In this document: piece by piece, positions 17,667-26,427 of the stretch | Layout of the letters: each line of letters opens with the position of its first letter | Position numbering within the stretch: position 1 is the stretch's first letter | Source: an uncultured Bacteroidota bacterium | Lineage (GTDB): Bacteria; Bacteroidota; Bacteroidia; Chitinophagales; LD1 | Assembly (NCBI GenBank): GCA_937894725.1 | Contig: CALAYL010000025.1 | Span: 1-26,427 of the forward strand | Length of the DNA stretch: 26,427 nucleotides | Direction of reading: 5' to 3' | Translations under genes and position numbers: made by a program | The notes under the pieces: model-generated | Database searches by the model: none | What the model was told of the DNA's origin: nothing | Seen by the model: only the letters and a program-made list of their open reading frames with translations

Positions 17667-20600
17667 ATGAAACACATCGCTACTACTATGACAAAAAAAC
17701 TACTTACTTGCTTTTTAATGGTGTTCTCGATTTTAGGAGGAGAGAACTTGATGGGGCAGGTAACCTATAAGCTTATTTCATCAACAACCGACCTAGTAGC
17801 TGGAGAAAAGTATATCATAGTTTCTTCACAAACCGCAGGCAGTGGTCGTTCGGCAATGGGCTATCAAAATTCTAATAACAGACAGCAATCAACAACCTCG
17901 GTTACTGTTGTTGCTGGCTCTCCCGTTTCTATAGCTACCACACCAGCAACTTCAACAGGTGATTTAACCAAAGCATATGAAATAACATTAGGAGGTAGTA
18001 GTGGTGCTTGGACTTTATATGATTCAATTTATGCTGGCTACTTATATGCAGCAAGTAGTAGTAGCAATTACTTAAGGACTTCTGGTTCAGTTGCTAATTG
18101 GACCGTTTCATTTTCCTCAGGTGCCGCAGTTTTGACTTGCACTACAGGTGGCTACTCCAGAAATATACTCCAATACAACTCAAGTAGCTCCCTTTTTTCA
18201 TGTTATAGCTCTGGACAAACGACTCCATTTTTATATCGAAAAGCTTATGGGGTAACATATGATAATAATGGAAGTACAGGAGGAACTGCACCAACTGACG
18301 CAAATACCTATTTTTCTGGTGCTACAGTAACGGTTAAGGCAAATACAGGAACTTTAGTAAAAACTGGTTATACTTTTTCTGGATGGAATACTAAAGCTGA
18401 TGGAAGTGGTACTGACTATGCAGCATCTGGAAGCGCTACTTTAACAATGCCATCAAGCGATTTGACACTTTATGCAAAATGGGTTTCTGCTTGCTCCGCA
18501 CCTACTACCGAAGCCACTACTATCGGCTTTTCATCTGTTTTGACCACTTCTGCAAATATAGCTTGGACAAATGGTGGTGGCACAAAACGTGCAGTATTTA
18601 TTAAACAAGCATCAAGTGGCACACCTGCACCTGTAGATGGCACTACCTATACAGCTAACACTACTTTTGGCAGTGGTACACAGATAGCTTCTTCTGGCTG
18701 GTATTGTATTTACAATGGTACGGGTAGCAGCACTTCGGTATCTGGATTGACAGCTACGACAACTTACAGAGTAATGGTAGTAGAATATAACTGTGCTGCT
18801 GGTGCAGAAAAATATTTAACAACTACAACATCTGGACAAAACATAGACAATTTCACCACTGCTACACCTTCTTCGCCTACGATAAATATTTCTGCATCCT
18901 CATTGACCGATTTTGGAACAGTTTGCGTTGGCACAAATAGTACATCTCAATCCTATAATGTTTCTGGCACAAGTCTTACCAATGATATTACCGTAACTGC
19001 TCCCGCAGGATTTGAAGTTAAAACAGGGGCTGGAGCATGGAGCTCTTCATTAACTTTAACTCAAAGTGGTGGTAGTGTAGCCAGTACAGCCATTGATGTT
19101 CGCTTTTCACCATCATCTGCTGGCGCTACAGGTACATTGCAAGTAACCAATACAAGCACAGGAGCTACTCAAAAAGATGTGGACGTATCAGGTACAGGAA
19201 GTAATGGAACAGTAGCCGTAACCACTGTATCTGCAACTGCGATTACAACTTCCTCTGCAAGTTCTGGTGGTAATACTGTAAGTACCACTTGCGGTACTAT
19301 CACAGCTAAGGGTGTAGTTTGGGCATTAACTGCAAACCCTACCACTATATCTAATTTAGGGATTACAAGTGATGGAACAGGAACCTCCAATTATACAAGT
19401 GCTATCACAGGACTTTCTGCCAATACATTATATAATTACAGAGCGTATGCTACGAATAGCAATGGCGTAACTAGTTATGGTACAAACCAGACTTTTACTA
19501 CGCTTAAATCAGAACCGACAAACTTTCCAACTTCTTTCACTTGTGGGACTACTACTACTGCAAGTATTCCTTTAACCTGGACAGATGCTTCTGGAGCTAC
19601 TACTCCTGATGGATATTTAATCAAATGGAGTAGCACTTCGTATGCAGCCATAGCTGCTCCTTCAGATGGTACTGCCGAGGCGAATGGCTCTACCACACAG
19701 AATGTAGCACAAGGCGTAGGCAGCTATACAGTGACTGGCTTGAGTGCTGGCACCACCTATTTTTTCAAAATTTGGTCTTATACCAATAGTGGAGCAAGTA
19801 TAGATTACAAAACAGGCAGTGAGCCGCAGACGAGCTGTGCAACATTGACAGGACCGTGTTTTACTAAAGATTTTGAAACTGGAAATATTACGGAATGGAC
19901 ATCTGCCGGAGGAACTACAGGTGGAGGAACTACAGCGGTAAACGGTAGCTCTGGTGATTATTACCTAAACTTAAATGAAAATGGCGAGTGGGCACAATTG
20001 CCGACTTCAAATACTTATAGCAGTGTGTCTTTTAATTTAAAAGGCTCTTCCAATTTTAGTAATTCATGGACACTTTATGTTCAATACAGTACGGATGGTA
20101 CTACTTGGAATAACATTAGCGGGGCGGGTACCATAGCAGGCACTTCCATTGGAAACTCATCGTATGCCTTGCAAACAGTATCAATTCCAACCATTACAAC
20201 TTATGTGCGTTTGTACTTACAAAGAACAGGAAATTCGTGTTACATAGGGGATTTGGATGCTTTTTGCTCTACCATACCCGAAATAGACATAAAAGGAAAC
20301 AACGTTTCTATAGCGAGCGGTAGTACTTCGCCAAGCCTAGCTAATCATACCGATTTTGGAAGCACAGCTGTAGCAGGAGGCACTGTAGTGCGCACTTTTA
20401 AAATTCTCAACACAGGAAGTGATACATTGAAACTAACAGGCTCTAGTCCTTTTGTAACTATAAGTGGAACTCATGCCTCCGACTTCACATTGACTACCAC
20501 GCCTGCAGCTATTATACTGGCTGGCGATAGCACCTCTTTTCAGATTACTTTCGACCCAAGTGCTACAGGCCTTCGTACCGCTGCTATAAGCATAGCTAAC

Positions 20601-23600
20601 AACGACAGCGATGAAAACCCTTATACATTCAACATTCAAGGCACAGGGGTAAATAGCAACTCCTCAGATATCATAGCTGATGCAGGTTATAGCTATACGT
20701 CAAATCATGATTATACCACCTATCAAGCAGCTACAATATCTACCACGGCAAACAGCGTGGGCGTTTTCAAATTTACAATTAGAGATGGCGGAGGCGCAGC
20801 CGATGCCGATGCTTTTGGTACCGCATTGACGGCAGTAACATTTAATGTAACCAATATAGCGAATATTCGCTCTGCGGCTTTGTTTGGTGGAGCTACTCAA
20901 AGCACACTCATCAGCAGCAGTCCTACTATTAGTATTGGAGCAGGCACTATTGCTTTCACTGGATTGAGCGGAGTAAATGTATGGGCAGCAGATGGAAGTA
21001 CCAAAGATGTTACATTGCGTGTATCATATCTCACTACAGTGACCGATAGTCAGCAACTCCAATACACCATAGCCAGTGCTACTGCCAATGCTGATAGTTC
21101 TATTTTTGCTGCGGCTAATGCCGGTGGAGCAGTATCAAGTACAACTGCTGATATAAACCGAATCAGGGTGCAAGCTACCAAACTGCGTTTTGTGCAACAG
21201 CCTACCAACACCTCAGTATCTGCTGCTATGTCGCCAGCCGTTACAGTAGAAGCAGTAGATGCTAATAATAATAGAGATATAAACTACACAGGAAGTGTAA
21301 GTATCACTTCTACAGGCATGCTTACAGGCTCGCCAGTTTCTGCAAGTGCAGTACTAGGACTGGCTACTTTTTCTAGTCTTACGCACACCGCAGCAGCTAC
21401 AGGCAGAACGCTTACCGCTACGGCTACAGGCAAGACAGATGCCACTTCGAGCAATTTTGATATAACCATATTTGTTTTCCTAACTGGTGATTACCGTTCT
21501 GCTAGTTCAGGCACTTGGTTAACTACTGGCTCTACTTCAACATGGGATAGATTTGGCACACCAAATCCAGGTTGGAACTTAGGCGTAACAAGGCCTTCTA
21601 CCAGTACTACAGACAGGGTATTTATCTACCACAATATTGATGCAACGAGTATTGGCCCGGATAAAGTCTATGTTCGTGACGGAGGAAAACTAACAATTAA
21701 AACATCTTGCACCGTAAAAGATACCTTAAAAGTAGAAAGTGGAGGGGTGCTACAAATAGATGCCAACCTAACAGTTGGTGACGGCACAGCACCAGATATT
21801 TTTGAAGTTGATTCAAATGGTTTTGTTAATATAAATTTCAGATATTCATCACCTTCAACCTCAATTTGGAAAGGGACTGAAATATTTCATCGAGGTTCTA
21901 ATCTTGTGCTACAAGATTGGAATGCCGCTAGTGTTTCATTAATACCTGACAACACTACCATTTCTACTAATACATATAATGGCTATACAGCTGCATTTGG
22001 AAATATTATTTGCGATTTTGGGTCAAATCTAGGCGCTAGTGATGATATGATATTTTTAGATGGAGGGGTAACCATTAATCTGGCACACAATGACTTGGTG
22101 TTTTTAAGTAATTCTACATCAGGAGCAGATATGCGCTTATCAACAACAGGAACAGTGACTTCAGGAATTGGTGGAAATTTTATAGTAGATGACGCTTATA
22201 CAGGAACACAGCTCATCAATATGAAAACTTCAGGAACATTAAATTTTACTATAAAAGGAGATTTACAACTAGACGCAGCTACTACTCGAGTGCATTCAGG
22301 CTCTGCATCTGGTGCTTCTACAACATTAAATGTAGAAGGCAATATCAATGTGACACCAAGTGCTGTATTAGAGTTTAACTCTTCTGTATCTGCAAACACA
22401 AGTGCCACAATAAACTTAAAGGGAGATTTAACCGTAGCTAACTCTGGTTTGTTACAAAATTCAAATTCAAGCAATTTGGGCAATTTGAACTTCATAGGGG
22501 TGGGTGATGGCCTTTCTAACGCGACCACACAAACCATAGACATTGCATCAACAGGGACTAATGAAAACAGATATATAAACTTTAACGTAACATCGGGTGC
22601 ATATGTACAGTTGATAAACAGAGATTTTGAACTAGGTACAAACAGTGGTGTTTTTGTAAACAATGGAGGTGTTTTTGATTTTGGGTTTGATGGCACTACA
22701 CCACTAAATGTAGGCATTTCAGGGTCCCAAACGGGCACAGTATTCCAATCTGCTCAAGGAAGTACTTTAAAAATAACATCAACAGAAGGTATCGCTACTA
22801 CTGGCACTACCAATAATGTGAGAACCGTAGCAAGTAATCGCTCTTTCAATCAAGTCGCTACTTTCCACTACATCGGTAAAGCTAATCAAGTAACAGGAAA
22901 TGCAATAACCACAGGCACTACAGCTAAAATCATAGTTTGCGAGCTTAGTGATAACGCTAAAGAACTTTCTTTCACAAATTCTACAGGAATATCTGGTACG
23001 ACCACCATTAGTGCCACAGGCGGCAAGCTAGACATCCGAAAAGGTCAAGTGATAGAAAGCACCTCTGCCTACATCACTAGCTCTAGTGGTACGCTCTATA
23101 TGAGTGCAGGCACAAGATATTTGATACCCAAAGGGGATAGCACTGCTGCTGCTAGTGCGAGCGATTTGATACCTAGGGTAGATGGATCTGCTTTTGGTTA
23201 TAACTTGCAAGGAGGTACTATAGAACTAGCTGGTAGCGGAACATCAGAAGCATTCCAAACGATACGAGGGTCTAGAACCTATAAAAACCTAAAGTTTAGT
23301 GGAGCCAACACCTATTTGACTGACTATAAAAATCTATCTAGCACGGTCACTATAGACTCTTCGCTTATCATCACTGGCAGTGCAGTAGTAGATTGTATAA
23401 ATGCTTCATCTGTTGCTACTTCTTTCATAGGTACAGCAGGTTTAGTGATGGATGGAGGTAGAATCAGATTTAAAAAACTAGATGATGCGCAGCCAGAGCT
23501 AACCGCTACCGCAACGCTACCAACTAGAACCTACAATATCACAGGTGGTACAGTGGAGTTTTATGGCTCAGGCGCTAGTCAAAATCAACGATTAAGAGGC

Positions 23601-25247
23601 ACAGACGGTAATGGAAATACCATTTCATATCAACACATAGATATCAAAGCTGCTGCTGCGAACACGCAATCGGGTGCTAACTTTTTTAATGTAACTCCAA
23701 CTGCTTCTTTCGGTGTAAAAGGAGCCTTGACTATTGATAGCCCTGCGGTATTTCGTTTAGACAAAACAGAAAATGTTTCTGGTACAGGTAGTTTCACCGT
23801 TCGTAGTGGAGCTACCTTATTGTATGGATCGCCAGATGGCATCAAAACTTCTGGAACTGGGGTCAGCGATGGAAATATTCGTATTTCAGGTACTCGTACT
23901 TTCCCAACTACTGCTTCGTATGGATTTGTAGGTAATGGAGGTATGGTGACGGGTAATGGACTGCCTTCTGCAATGGTCAATATGTATGTAAATAAAGGAG
24001 CTAGTGGCGACACAGTTACCTTGACTAATGGAGCAGAAATAACCAATAAACTTGTGTTTAAATCTGCAGGAGTAATCAAAACCAAAGCCAATACACTTTA
24101 TGTTTCCAATGCAGCTACTGATGCTATTGTGAATGGCGCTGTGTCTGGTACAGACAAATATGTACAAGGTCTTTTGAAATGGAAAACAAATAGTGATTCA
24201 CTCTATGTTTTCCCGATAGGTGATTCTACCCAAAATGCGCAAGGTTTTACAATCAAACCTACGGGTACTAATGGCTCTGACATTTTAGGCTATTTGGAAA
24301 AAAACAGCAGCTCGCCAATCAAAACGGTGGCCTATTGCGACCTAGAAACAAAAACCGCTCCAGGCCAACAGATAGGACAAGGCACAGCAGGTCCAGATGG
24401 CGCATTAGATCAGGTGACATTCAATCTTGCATCGCCACTACAATGGGATGTAACAAATCCAGGTGGTGGTGTGAGCTCGTATGATATCACTGTACTAGCA
24501 AATGGAGGCCAAGATATTAGCCCTATCAGCTCAGCTGGTGGTACAGCTATTCGCTTCCTGATGAAAAACGGAGAGCCTGGAAATACAGGGGTGACTACAG
24601 CAAGCGGAGGCGCAGACTTTCCTACAGTTGGCTTTATTGCTTGTCCTAATGGATATAGCTTGAGTGGCATGACTTCTTTTTCTAAGTTTACACTAGATGG
24701 CGCTACTGCGGCAAGCACACAACTCCCTGTAAAACTCACTTACTTCACTGCGAAGCGAGTAGAAAATCGATCACAACTAAACTGGGGCACTTCGTTAGAA
24801 ATTGACAATGATAGATTCGAAGTAGAGCGAAGTGCCGATGCTATTTCTTTTGAACTTTTGGGTACAGTAAAAGGAGCAGGGAATACCACCGCACCGCAGA
24901 CCTATCAACTGTATGACGAAGCACCATTACAAGGCTGGAACTACTATCGTTTGAAGCAAGTAGATTTTGATAGCAAGTTTGAATACAGCAACACAGTTGC
25001 ACTATATTTCGATGGCGAAAACTTCTCGATAGTGATTTATCCAAACCCGGCAAAGGGGAAATTTACCTTAGTAAGTGTTGGTGAAGCCAACGTGTTTGAT
25101 GCCGCTATTTTCAATACTATAGGCCAAGAAATACGTAAAGTGAAAACAGGCGAAGTGAATAGTGTAGAAGACCTCGCTGCAGGTCATTATTTTATCAAAA
25201 TAAAAGCCGATAATCAAATCATCACTAAGAAGTTGATTATTCAATAA
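17667..25247 (+). CDS. Giant mosaic surface protein with type A T9SS C-terminal domain
   Basis: 2526 residues. The signal peptide is plausible from Met1 or Met8 (MTKKLLTCFLMVFSILGG), with cleavage near NLMGQ. Modules in order: an uncharacterised N-terminal beta-domain (about 30-190); an InlB/Listeria-Bacteroides-type repeat (193-273, GYTFSGWNTKADGSG ending LYAKW); an Fn3-like module (275-398); an Ig-like domain starting FGTVCVGTN (404-513); two Fn3-like modules (514-728); a jelly-roll-like domain starting CFTKDFETGNITEW (731-870); a choice-of-anchor-D-like domain (872-997); another Ig-like domain (about 1168-1267); and a long Ser/Thr/Gly-rich, probably beta-helical stretch (about 1270-2340). 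Last come the common LPVKLTYFTAKR...LNWGTSLEIDNDRFEVERS module and a Por-secretion tail (about 2450-2526: YPNPAKGKFTL ... GHYFIKIKADNQIITKKLIIQ). No catalytic motif was recognised. An adhesin or matrix protein is likely. It is transcribed alone and ends at a strong terminator. Confidence 0.9.
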   Translation: MKHIATTMTKKLLTCFLMVFSILGGENLMGQVTYKLISSTTDLVAGEKYIIVSSQTAGSGRSAMGYQNSNNRQQSTTSVTVVAGSPVSIATTPATSTGDLTKAYEITLGGSSGAWTLYDSIYAGYLYAASSSSNYLRTSGSVANWTVSFSSGAAVLTCTTGGYSRNILQYNSSSSLFSCYSSGQTTPFLYRKAYGVTYDNNGSTGGTAPTDANTYFSGATVTVKANTGTLVKTGYTFSGWNTKADGSGTDYAASGSATLTMPSSDLTLYAKWVSACSAPTTEATTIGFSSVLTTSANIAWTNGGGTKRAVFIKQASSGTPAPVDGTTYTANTTFGSGTQIASSGWYCIYNGTGSSTSVSGLTATTTYRVMVVEYNCAAGAEKYLTTTTSGQNIDNFTTATPSSPTINISASSLTDFGTVCVGTNSTSQSYNVSGTSLTNDITVTAPAGFEVKTGAGAWSSSLTLTQSGGSVASTAIDVRFSPSSAGATGTLQVTNTSTGATQKDVDVSGTGSNGTVAVTTVSATAITTSSASSGGNTVSTTCGTITAKGVVWALTANPTTISNLGITSDGTGTSNYTSAITGLSANTLYNYRAYATNSNGVTSYGTNQTFTTLKSEPTNFPTSFTCGTTTTASIPLTWTDASGATTPDGYLIKWSSTSYAAIAAPSDGTAEANGSTTQNVAQGVGSYTVTGLSAGTTYFFKIWSYTNSGASIDYKTGSEPQTSCATLTGPCFTKDFETGNITEWTSAGGTTGGGTTAVNGSSGDYYLNLNENGEWAQLPTSNTYSSVSFNLKGSSNFSNSWTLYVQYSTDGTTWNNISGAGTIAGTSIGNSSYALQTVSIPTITTYVRLYLQRTGNSCYIGDLDAFCSTIPEIDIKGNNVSIASGSTSPSLANHTDFGSTAVAGGTVVRTFKILNTGSDTLKLTGSSPFVTISGTHASDFTLTTTPAAIILAGDSTSFQITFDPSATGLRTAAISIANNDSDENPYTFNIQGTGVNSNSSDIIADAGYSYTSNHDYTTYQAATISTTANSVGVFKFTIRDGGGAADADAFGTALTAVTFNVTNIANIRSAALFGGATQSTLISSSPTISIGAGTIAFTGLSGVNVWAADGSTKDVTLRVSYLTTVTDSQQLQYTIASATANADSSIFAAANAGGAVSSTTADINRIRVQATKLRFVQQPTNTSVSAAMSPAVTVEAVDANNNRDINYTGSVSITSTGMLTGSPVSASAVLGLATFSSLTHTAAATGRTLTATATGKTDATSSNFDITIFVFLTGDYRSASSGTWLTTGSTSTWDRFGTPNPGWNLGVTRPSTSTTDRVFIYHNIDATSIGPDKVYVRDGGKLTIKTSCTVKDTLKVESGGVLQIDANLTVGDGTAPDIFEVDSNGFVNINFRYSSPSTSIWKGTEIFHRGSNLVLQDWNAASVSLIPDNTTISTNTYNGYTAAFGNIICDFGSNLGASDDMIFLDGGVTINLAHNDLVFLSNSTSGADMRLSTTGTVTSGIGGNFIVDDAYTGTQLINMKTSGTLNFTIKGDLQLDAATTRVHSGSASGASTTLNVEGNINVTPSAVLEFNSSVSANTSATINLKGDLTVANSGLLQNSNSSNLGNLNFIGVGDGLSNATTQTIDIASTGTNENRYINFNVTSGAYVQLINRDFELGTNSGVFVNNGGVFDFGFDGTTPLNVGISGSQTGTVFQSAQGSTLKITSTEGIATTGTTNNVRTVASNRSFNQVATFHYIGKANQVTGNAITTGTTAKIIVCELSDNAKELSFTNSTGISGTTTISATGGKLDIRKGQVIESTSAYITSSSGTLYMSAGTRYLIPKGDSTAAASASDLIPRVDGSAFGYNLQGGTIELAGSGTSEAFQTIRGSRTYKNLKFSGANTYLTDYKNLSSTVTIDSSLIITGSAVVDCINASSVATSFIGTAGLVMDGGRIRFKKLDDAQPELTATATLPTRTYNITGGTVEFYGSGASQNQRLRGTDGNGNTISYQHIDIKAAAANTQSGANFFNVTPTASFGVKGALTIDSPAVFRLDKTENVSGTGSFTVRSGATLLYGSPDGIKTSGTGVSDGNIRISGTRTFPTTASYGFVGNGGMVTGNGLPSAMVNMYVNKGASGDTVTLTNGAEITNKLVFKSAGVIKTKANTLYVSNAATDAIVNGAVSGTDKYVQGLLKWKTNSDSLYVFPIGDSTQNAQGFTIKPTGTNGSDILGYLEKNSSSPIKTVAYCDLETKTAPGQQIGQGTAGPDGALDQVTFNLASPLQWDVTNPGGGVSSYDITVLANGGQDISPISSAGGTAIRFLMKNGEPGNTGVTTASGGADFPTVGFIACPNGYSLSGMTSFSKFTLDGATAASTQLPVKLTYFTAKRVENRSQLNWGTSLEIDNDRFEVERSADAISFELLGTVKGAGNTTAPQTYQLYDEAPLQGWNYYRLKQVDFDSKFEYSNTVALYFDGENFSIVIYPNPAKGKFTLVSVGEANVFDAAIFNTIGQEIRKVKTGEVNSVEDLAAGHYFIKIKADNQIITKKLIIQ

Positions 25248-25267
25248 ATCACACCTCTCAAACATAA

Positions 25268-25293
25268 AAAAAAGCCCCGAAAGGGGCTTTTTT
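25268..25293. terminator. Strong bidirectional rho-independent terminator
   Basis: An 11-base stem (aaaaaagcccc with ggggctttttt) closes a GAAA tetraloop at 25279-25282. The core is GCCCC/GGGGC, and T-runs lie on the 3' side of either strand. It lies 21 bases after the stop of the 2526-residue gene and 39 bases past the stop of the convergent dioxygenase gene, so it can serve both. Confidence 0.95.
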
Positions 25294-25332
25294 AGTGAAG
25301 GAGCTTTTTATAAAAACGAATAAGCCACAAAA

Positions 25333-26178
25333 CTATATTCCCAGCCACCTTTTTATCCGAGTCAAAATACTTTTCTCGCCATACATATCTGAAAGTTTTT
25401 CGGCTGATATAAGGGGGTTTTTATTTTCAAACTTTTTTAAAAGAGGTAGCTTTGAGGGGCCATCAGTAATCGTTTCGTTAAAATAAAAATCGGGGGTACA
25501 ACTGTATTCTTCTATCTGATTTTCTCGTCCATAGTAATAGCGCATAGTCGCATCCTTGGGTATCAAGCCATACACAATAGCTAAGCGAGGCTCGATGGTG
25601 GTATTTACGCCAGAGGCGTGTAGCAATCTATGGTCATATACAAAAGCCTCGCCCGCTTTGAGGTTTACTGGCGTAAGGTATTGCCACAGCTCAGCGGTGA
25701 CCTCGGCATACGAAGAGGGAATATTGAGTCCCCTGATATTCTCTAAAGTTGCATGGCTATTTTCTAAAATCAAGAGTGTGCCATTTTCGACACTTACATC
25801 TACCAAGGGCAACCAAATATTGTAAGAATTATATTTACTTTCATCGACTATACTCCAATCTTGGTGAGGAGCTAAGCTGCCATGCTCGCCCTTGCTCTTG
25901 ACCATAAAAGTAGCCCCGAGCAATTCCACATCTGCAAATACACTCATAGCCGCGCTTGTACACACTTCTTTAATCTCATCATTCATCATTTTGCGAAAAG
26001 CAAAATCGGCATGGTGTGATGAGGCATACATACCATCGGGCAAAGCGGGATGATGCTGATAAAAAAAGTCGGTAAGTTGCTTGACTTCGCTATCCGTTAG
26101 AAATGATACCTTAGCATAACCATCGCTCACCAACTGCTGATTGAGACTATCGTCTTTGAAAATATTGGGCGTATTCAT
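25333..26178 (-). CDS. Phytanoyl-CoA dioxygenase (PhyH) family Fe(II)/2-oxoglutarate oxygenase
   Basis: 281 residues, soluble, usual length for bacterial PhyH-type enzymes. The iron-binding facial triad is visible as H105-Q-D107 (in LAPHQDWSI) and H187 (in YDHRLLHASG). R198 (in TTIEPRLAIVYG) is the probable 2-oxoglutarate-binding arginine. The double-stranded beta-helix core is represented by YNIWLPLVDVSVENGTLLIL. Family members hydroxylate lipids, amino acids and specialised metabolites; the substrate here cannot be predicted. The start codon overlaps the stop of the upstream carbamoyltransferase gene by 4 bases (ATGA, read on the minus strand at 26178-26175), so the two are translationally coupled and probably act in one pathway. 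The terminator at 25268-25293 lies just downstream. Confidence 0.88.
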   Translation of the reverse strand: MNTPNIFKDDSLNQQLVSDGYAKVSFLTDSEVKQLTDFFYQHHPALPDGMYASSHHADFAFRKMMNDEIKEVCTSAAMSVFADVELLGATFMVKSKGEHGSLAPHQDWSIVDESKYNSYNIWLPLVDVSVENGTLLILENSHATLENIRGLNIPSSYAEVTAELWQYLTPVNLKAGEAFVYDHRLLHASGVNTTIEPRLAIVYGLIPKDATMRYYYGRENQIEEYSCTPDFYFNETITDGPSKLPLLKKFENKNPLISAEKLSDMYGEKSILTRIKRWLGI

Positions 26179-26427
26179 AAGGTGTTTTTTTGGATTCGAT
26201 AATCACCAAGGTACAAGACATCTATACCGCTAGCAAAGAATGAAGCAATCGCTTCTCGAGGCGTATTTACGATAGGTTCGTGATTGAGATTAAAACTAGT
26301 ATTGAGCAATAAACCCACTTCGCTCTGCTTTTTAAAATCAGTGATGAGTTGGAAAAAAAGCGGATTATCCTCTTGCGAAACAGTTTGAATCCTACAGCTA
26401 CCATCGGCATGTACTACGGCTGGGATT
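26175..26427 (-). CDS. NodU/CmcH-type carbamoyltransferase, C-terminal 84 residues
   Basis: The frame enters from the right edge and ends at the TGA at 26177-26175, so only the last 84 residues are present. The sequence shows the family's C-terminal signature: IPAVVHADGSCRIQTVS, then NPLFFQLITDFKKQ, LLLNTSFNLNHEPIVNTPREA and SGIDVLYLGDYRI. In characterised members (NodU, CmcH, TobZ) this is the YrdC-like carbamoyl-adenylate-forming half, which transfers carbamoyl from carbamoyl phosphate to a hydroxyl of a sugar or antibiotic. The catalytic N-terminal half is outside the window. The 4-base overlap with the PhyH gene suggests a shared modification pathway, for example of a surface glycan or specialised metabolite. 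Confidence 0.9.
   Translation of the reverse strand, partial: IPAVVHADGSCRIQTVSQEDNPLFFQLITDFKKQSEVGLLLNTSFNLNHEPIVNTPREAIASFFASGIDVLYLGDYRIQKNTL

Noticed and set aside
17450..17677. Minus-strand 75-codon open frame in the divergent spacer
   Set aside because: It runs over the start codon of the 2526-residue gene, shows no domain, and has a Phe-rich composition typical of AT-rich noncoding DNA.
22196..22738. Minus-strand open frame of 180 codons (and a similar one at 23630-24091)
   Set aside because: Both lie wholly inside the 2526-residue gene. Their Val/Pro/Ser-rich products reflect the reverse complement of Thr/Gly/Asn-rich repeats.

Overview
This window looks like a chromosomal segment of a Bacteroidota bacterium. 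The evidence is two PorP/SprF-family outer-membrane proteins, a type B (gliding-type) and a type A type IX secretion system (T9SS) sorting domain on very large secreted proteins, SprB-type repeats, A-rich start regions without clear Shine-Dalgarno sequences, and AT-rich intergenic DNA. All calls come from reading the sequence and recalling protein families; no database search was run.

Layout, left to right. (1) 1-901, minus strand: the first 300 residues of a secreted Ig-repeat protein whose C-terminus lies outside the window. (2) 902-1334: AT-rich spacer with an all-A/T hairpin. (3) 1335-7964, minus strand, in transcription order: cyanophycin synthetase (cphA), a PorP/SprF protein, and a TMTC-like GT-C glycosyltransferase with C-terminal TPRs. 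(4) 8062-9854, plus strand, divergent from cphA: cyanophycinase (cphB) and an Ntn-hydrolase isoaspartyl peptidase, overlapping by 4 bases. (5) A 32-base perfect palindrome at 9894-9925 separates this pair from the convergent T9SS genes. (6) 9944-17013, minus strand: a 1975-residue type B T9SS adhesin with 11 SprB-like repeats, followed 53 bases later by a second PorP/SprF gene. (7) 17014-17666: a 653-base divergent spacer. (8) 17667-25247, plus strand: a 2526-residue mosaic surface protein with a type A T9SS tail. (9) A strong GAAA-loop terminator at 25268-25293. (10) 25333-26427, minus strand: the last 84 residues of a NodU/CmcH-type carbamoyltransferase, translationally overlapping a phytanoyl-CoA-dioxygenase-family enzyme.

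How the genes fit together. The central island encodes a complete intracellular cyanophycin cycle. CphA polymerises Asp and Arg, CphB cuts the polymer to beta-Asp-Arg dipeptides, and the isoaspartyl peptidase can release free Asp and Arg. It is flanked by cell-surface machinery: T9SS cargo, PorP/SprF partners, and a membrane glycosyltransferase that may modify exported proteins. The type B adhesin and the adjacent PorP/SprF gene match the known SprB-SprF arrangement. The right edge is probably part of a modification or specialised-metabolism operon. No tRNA, rRNA, CRISPR array, transposase or phage gene was seen.
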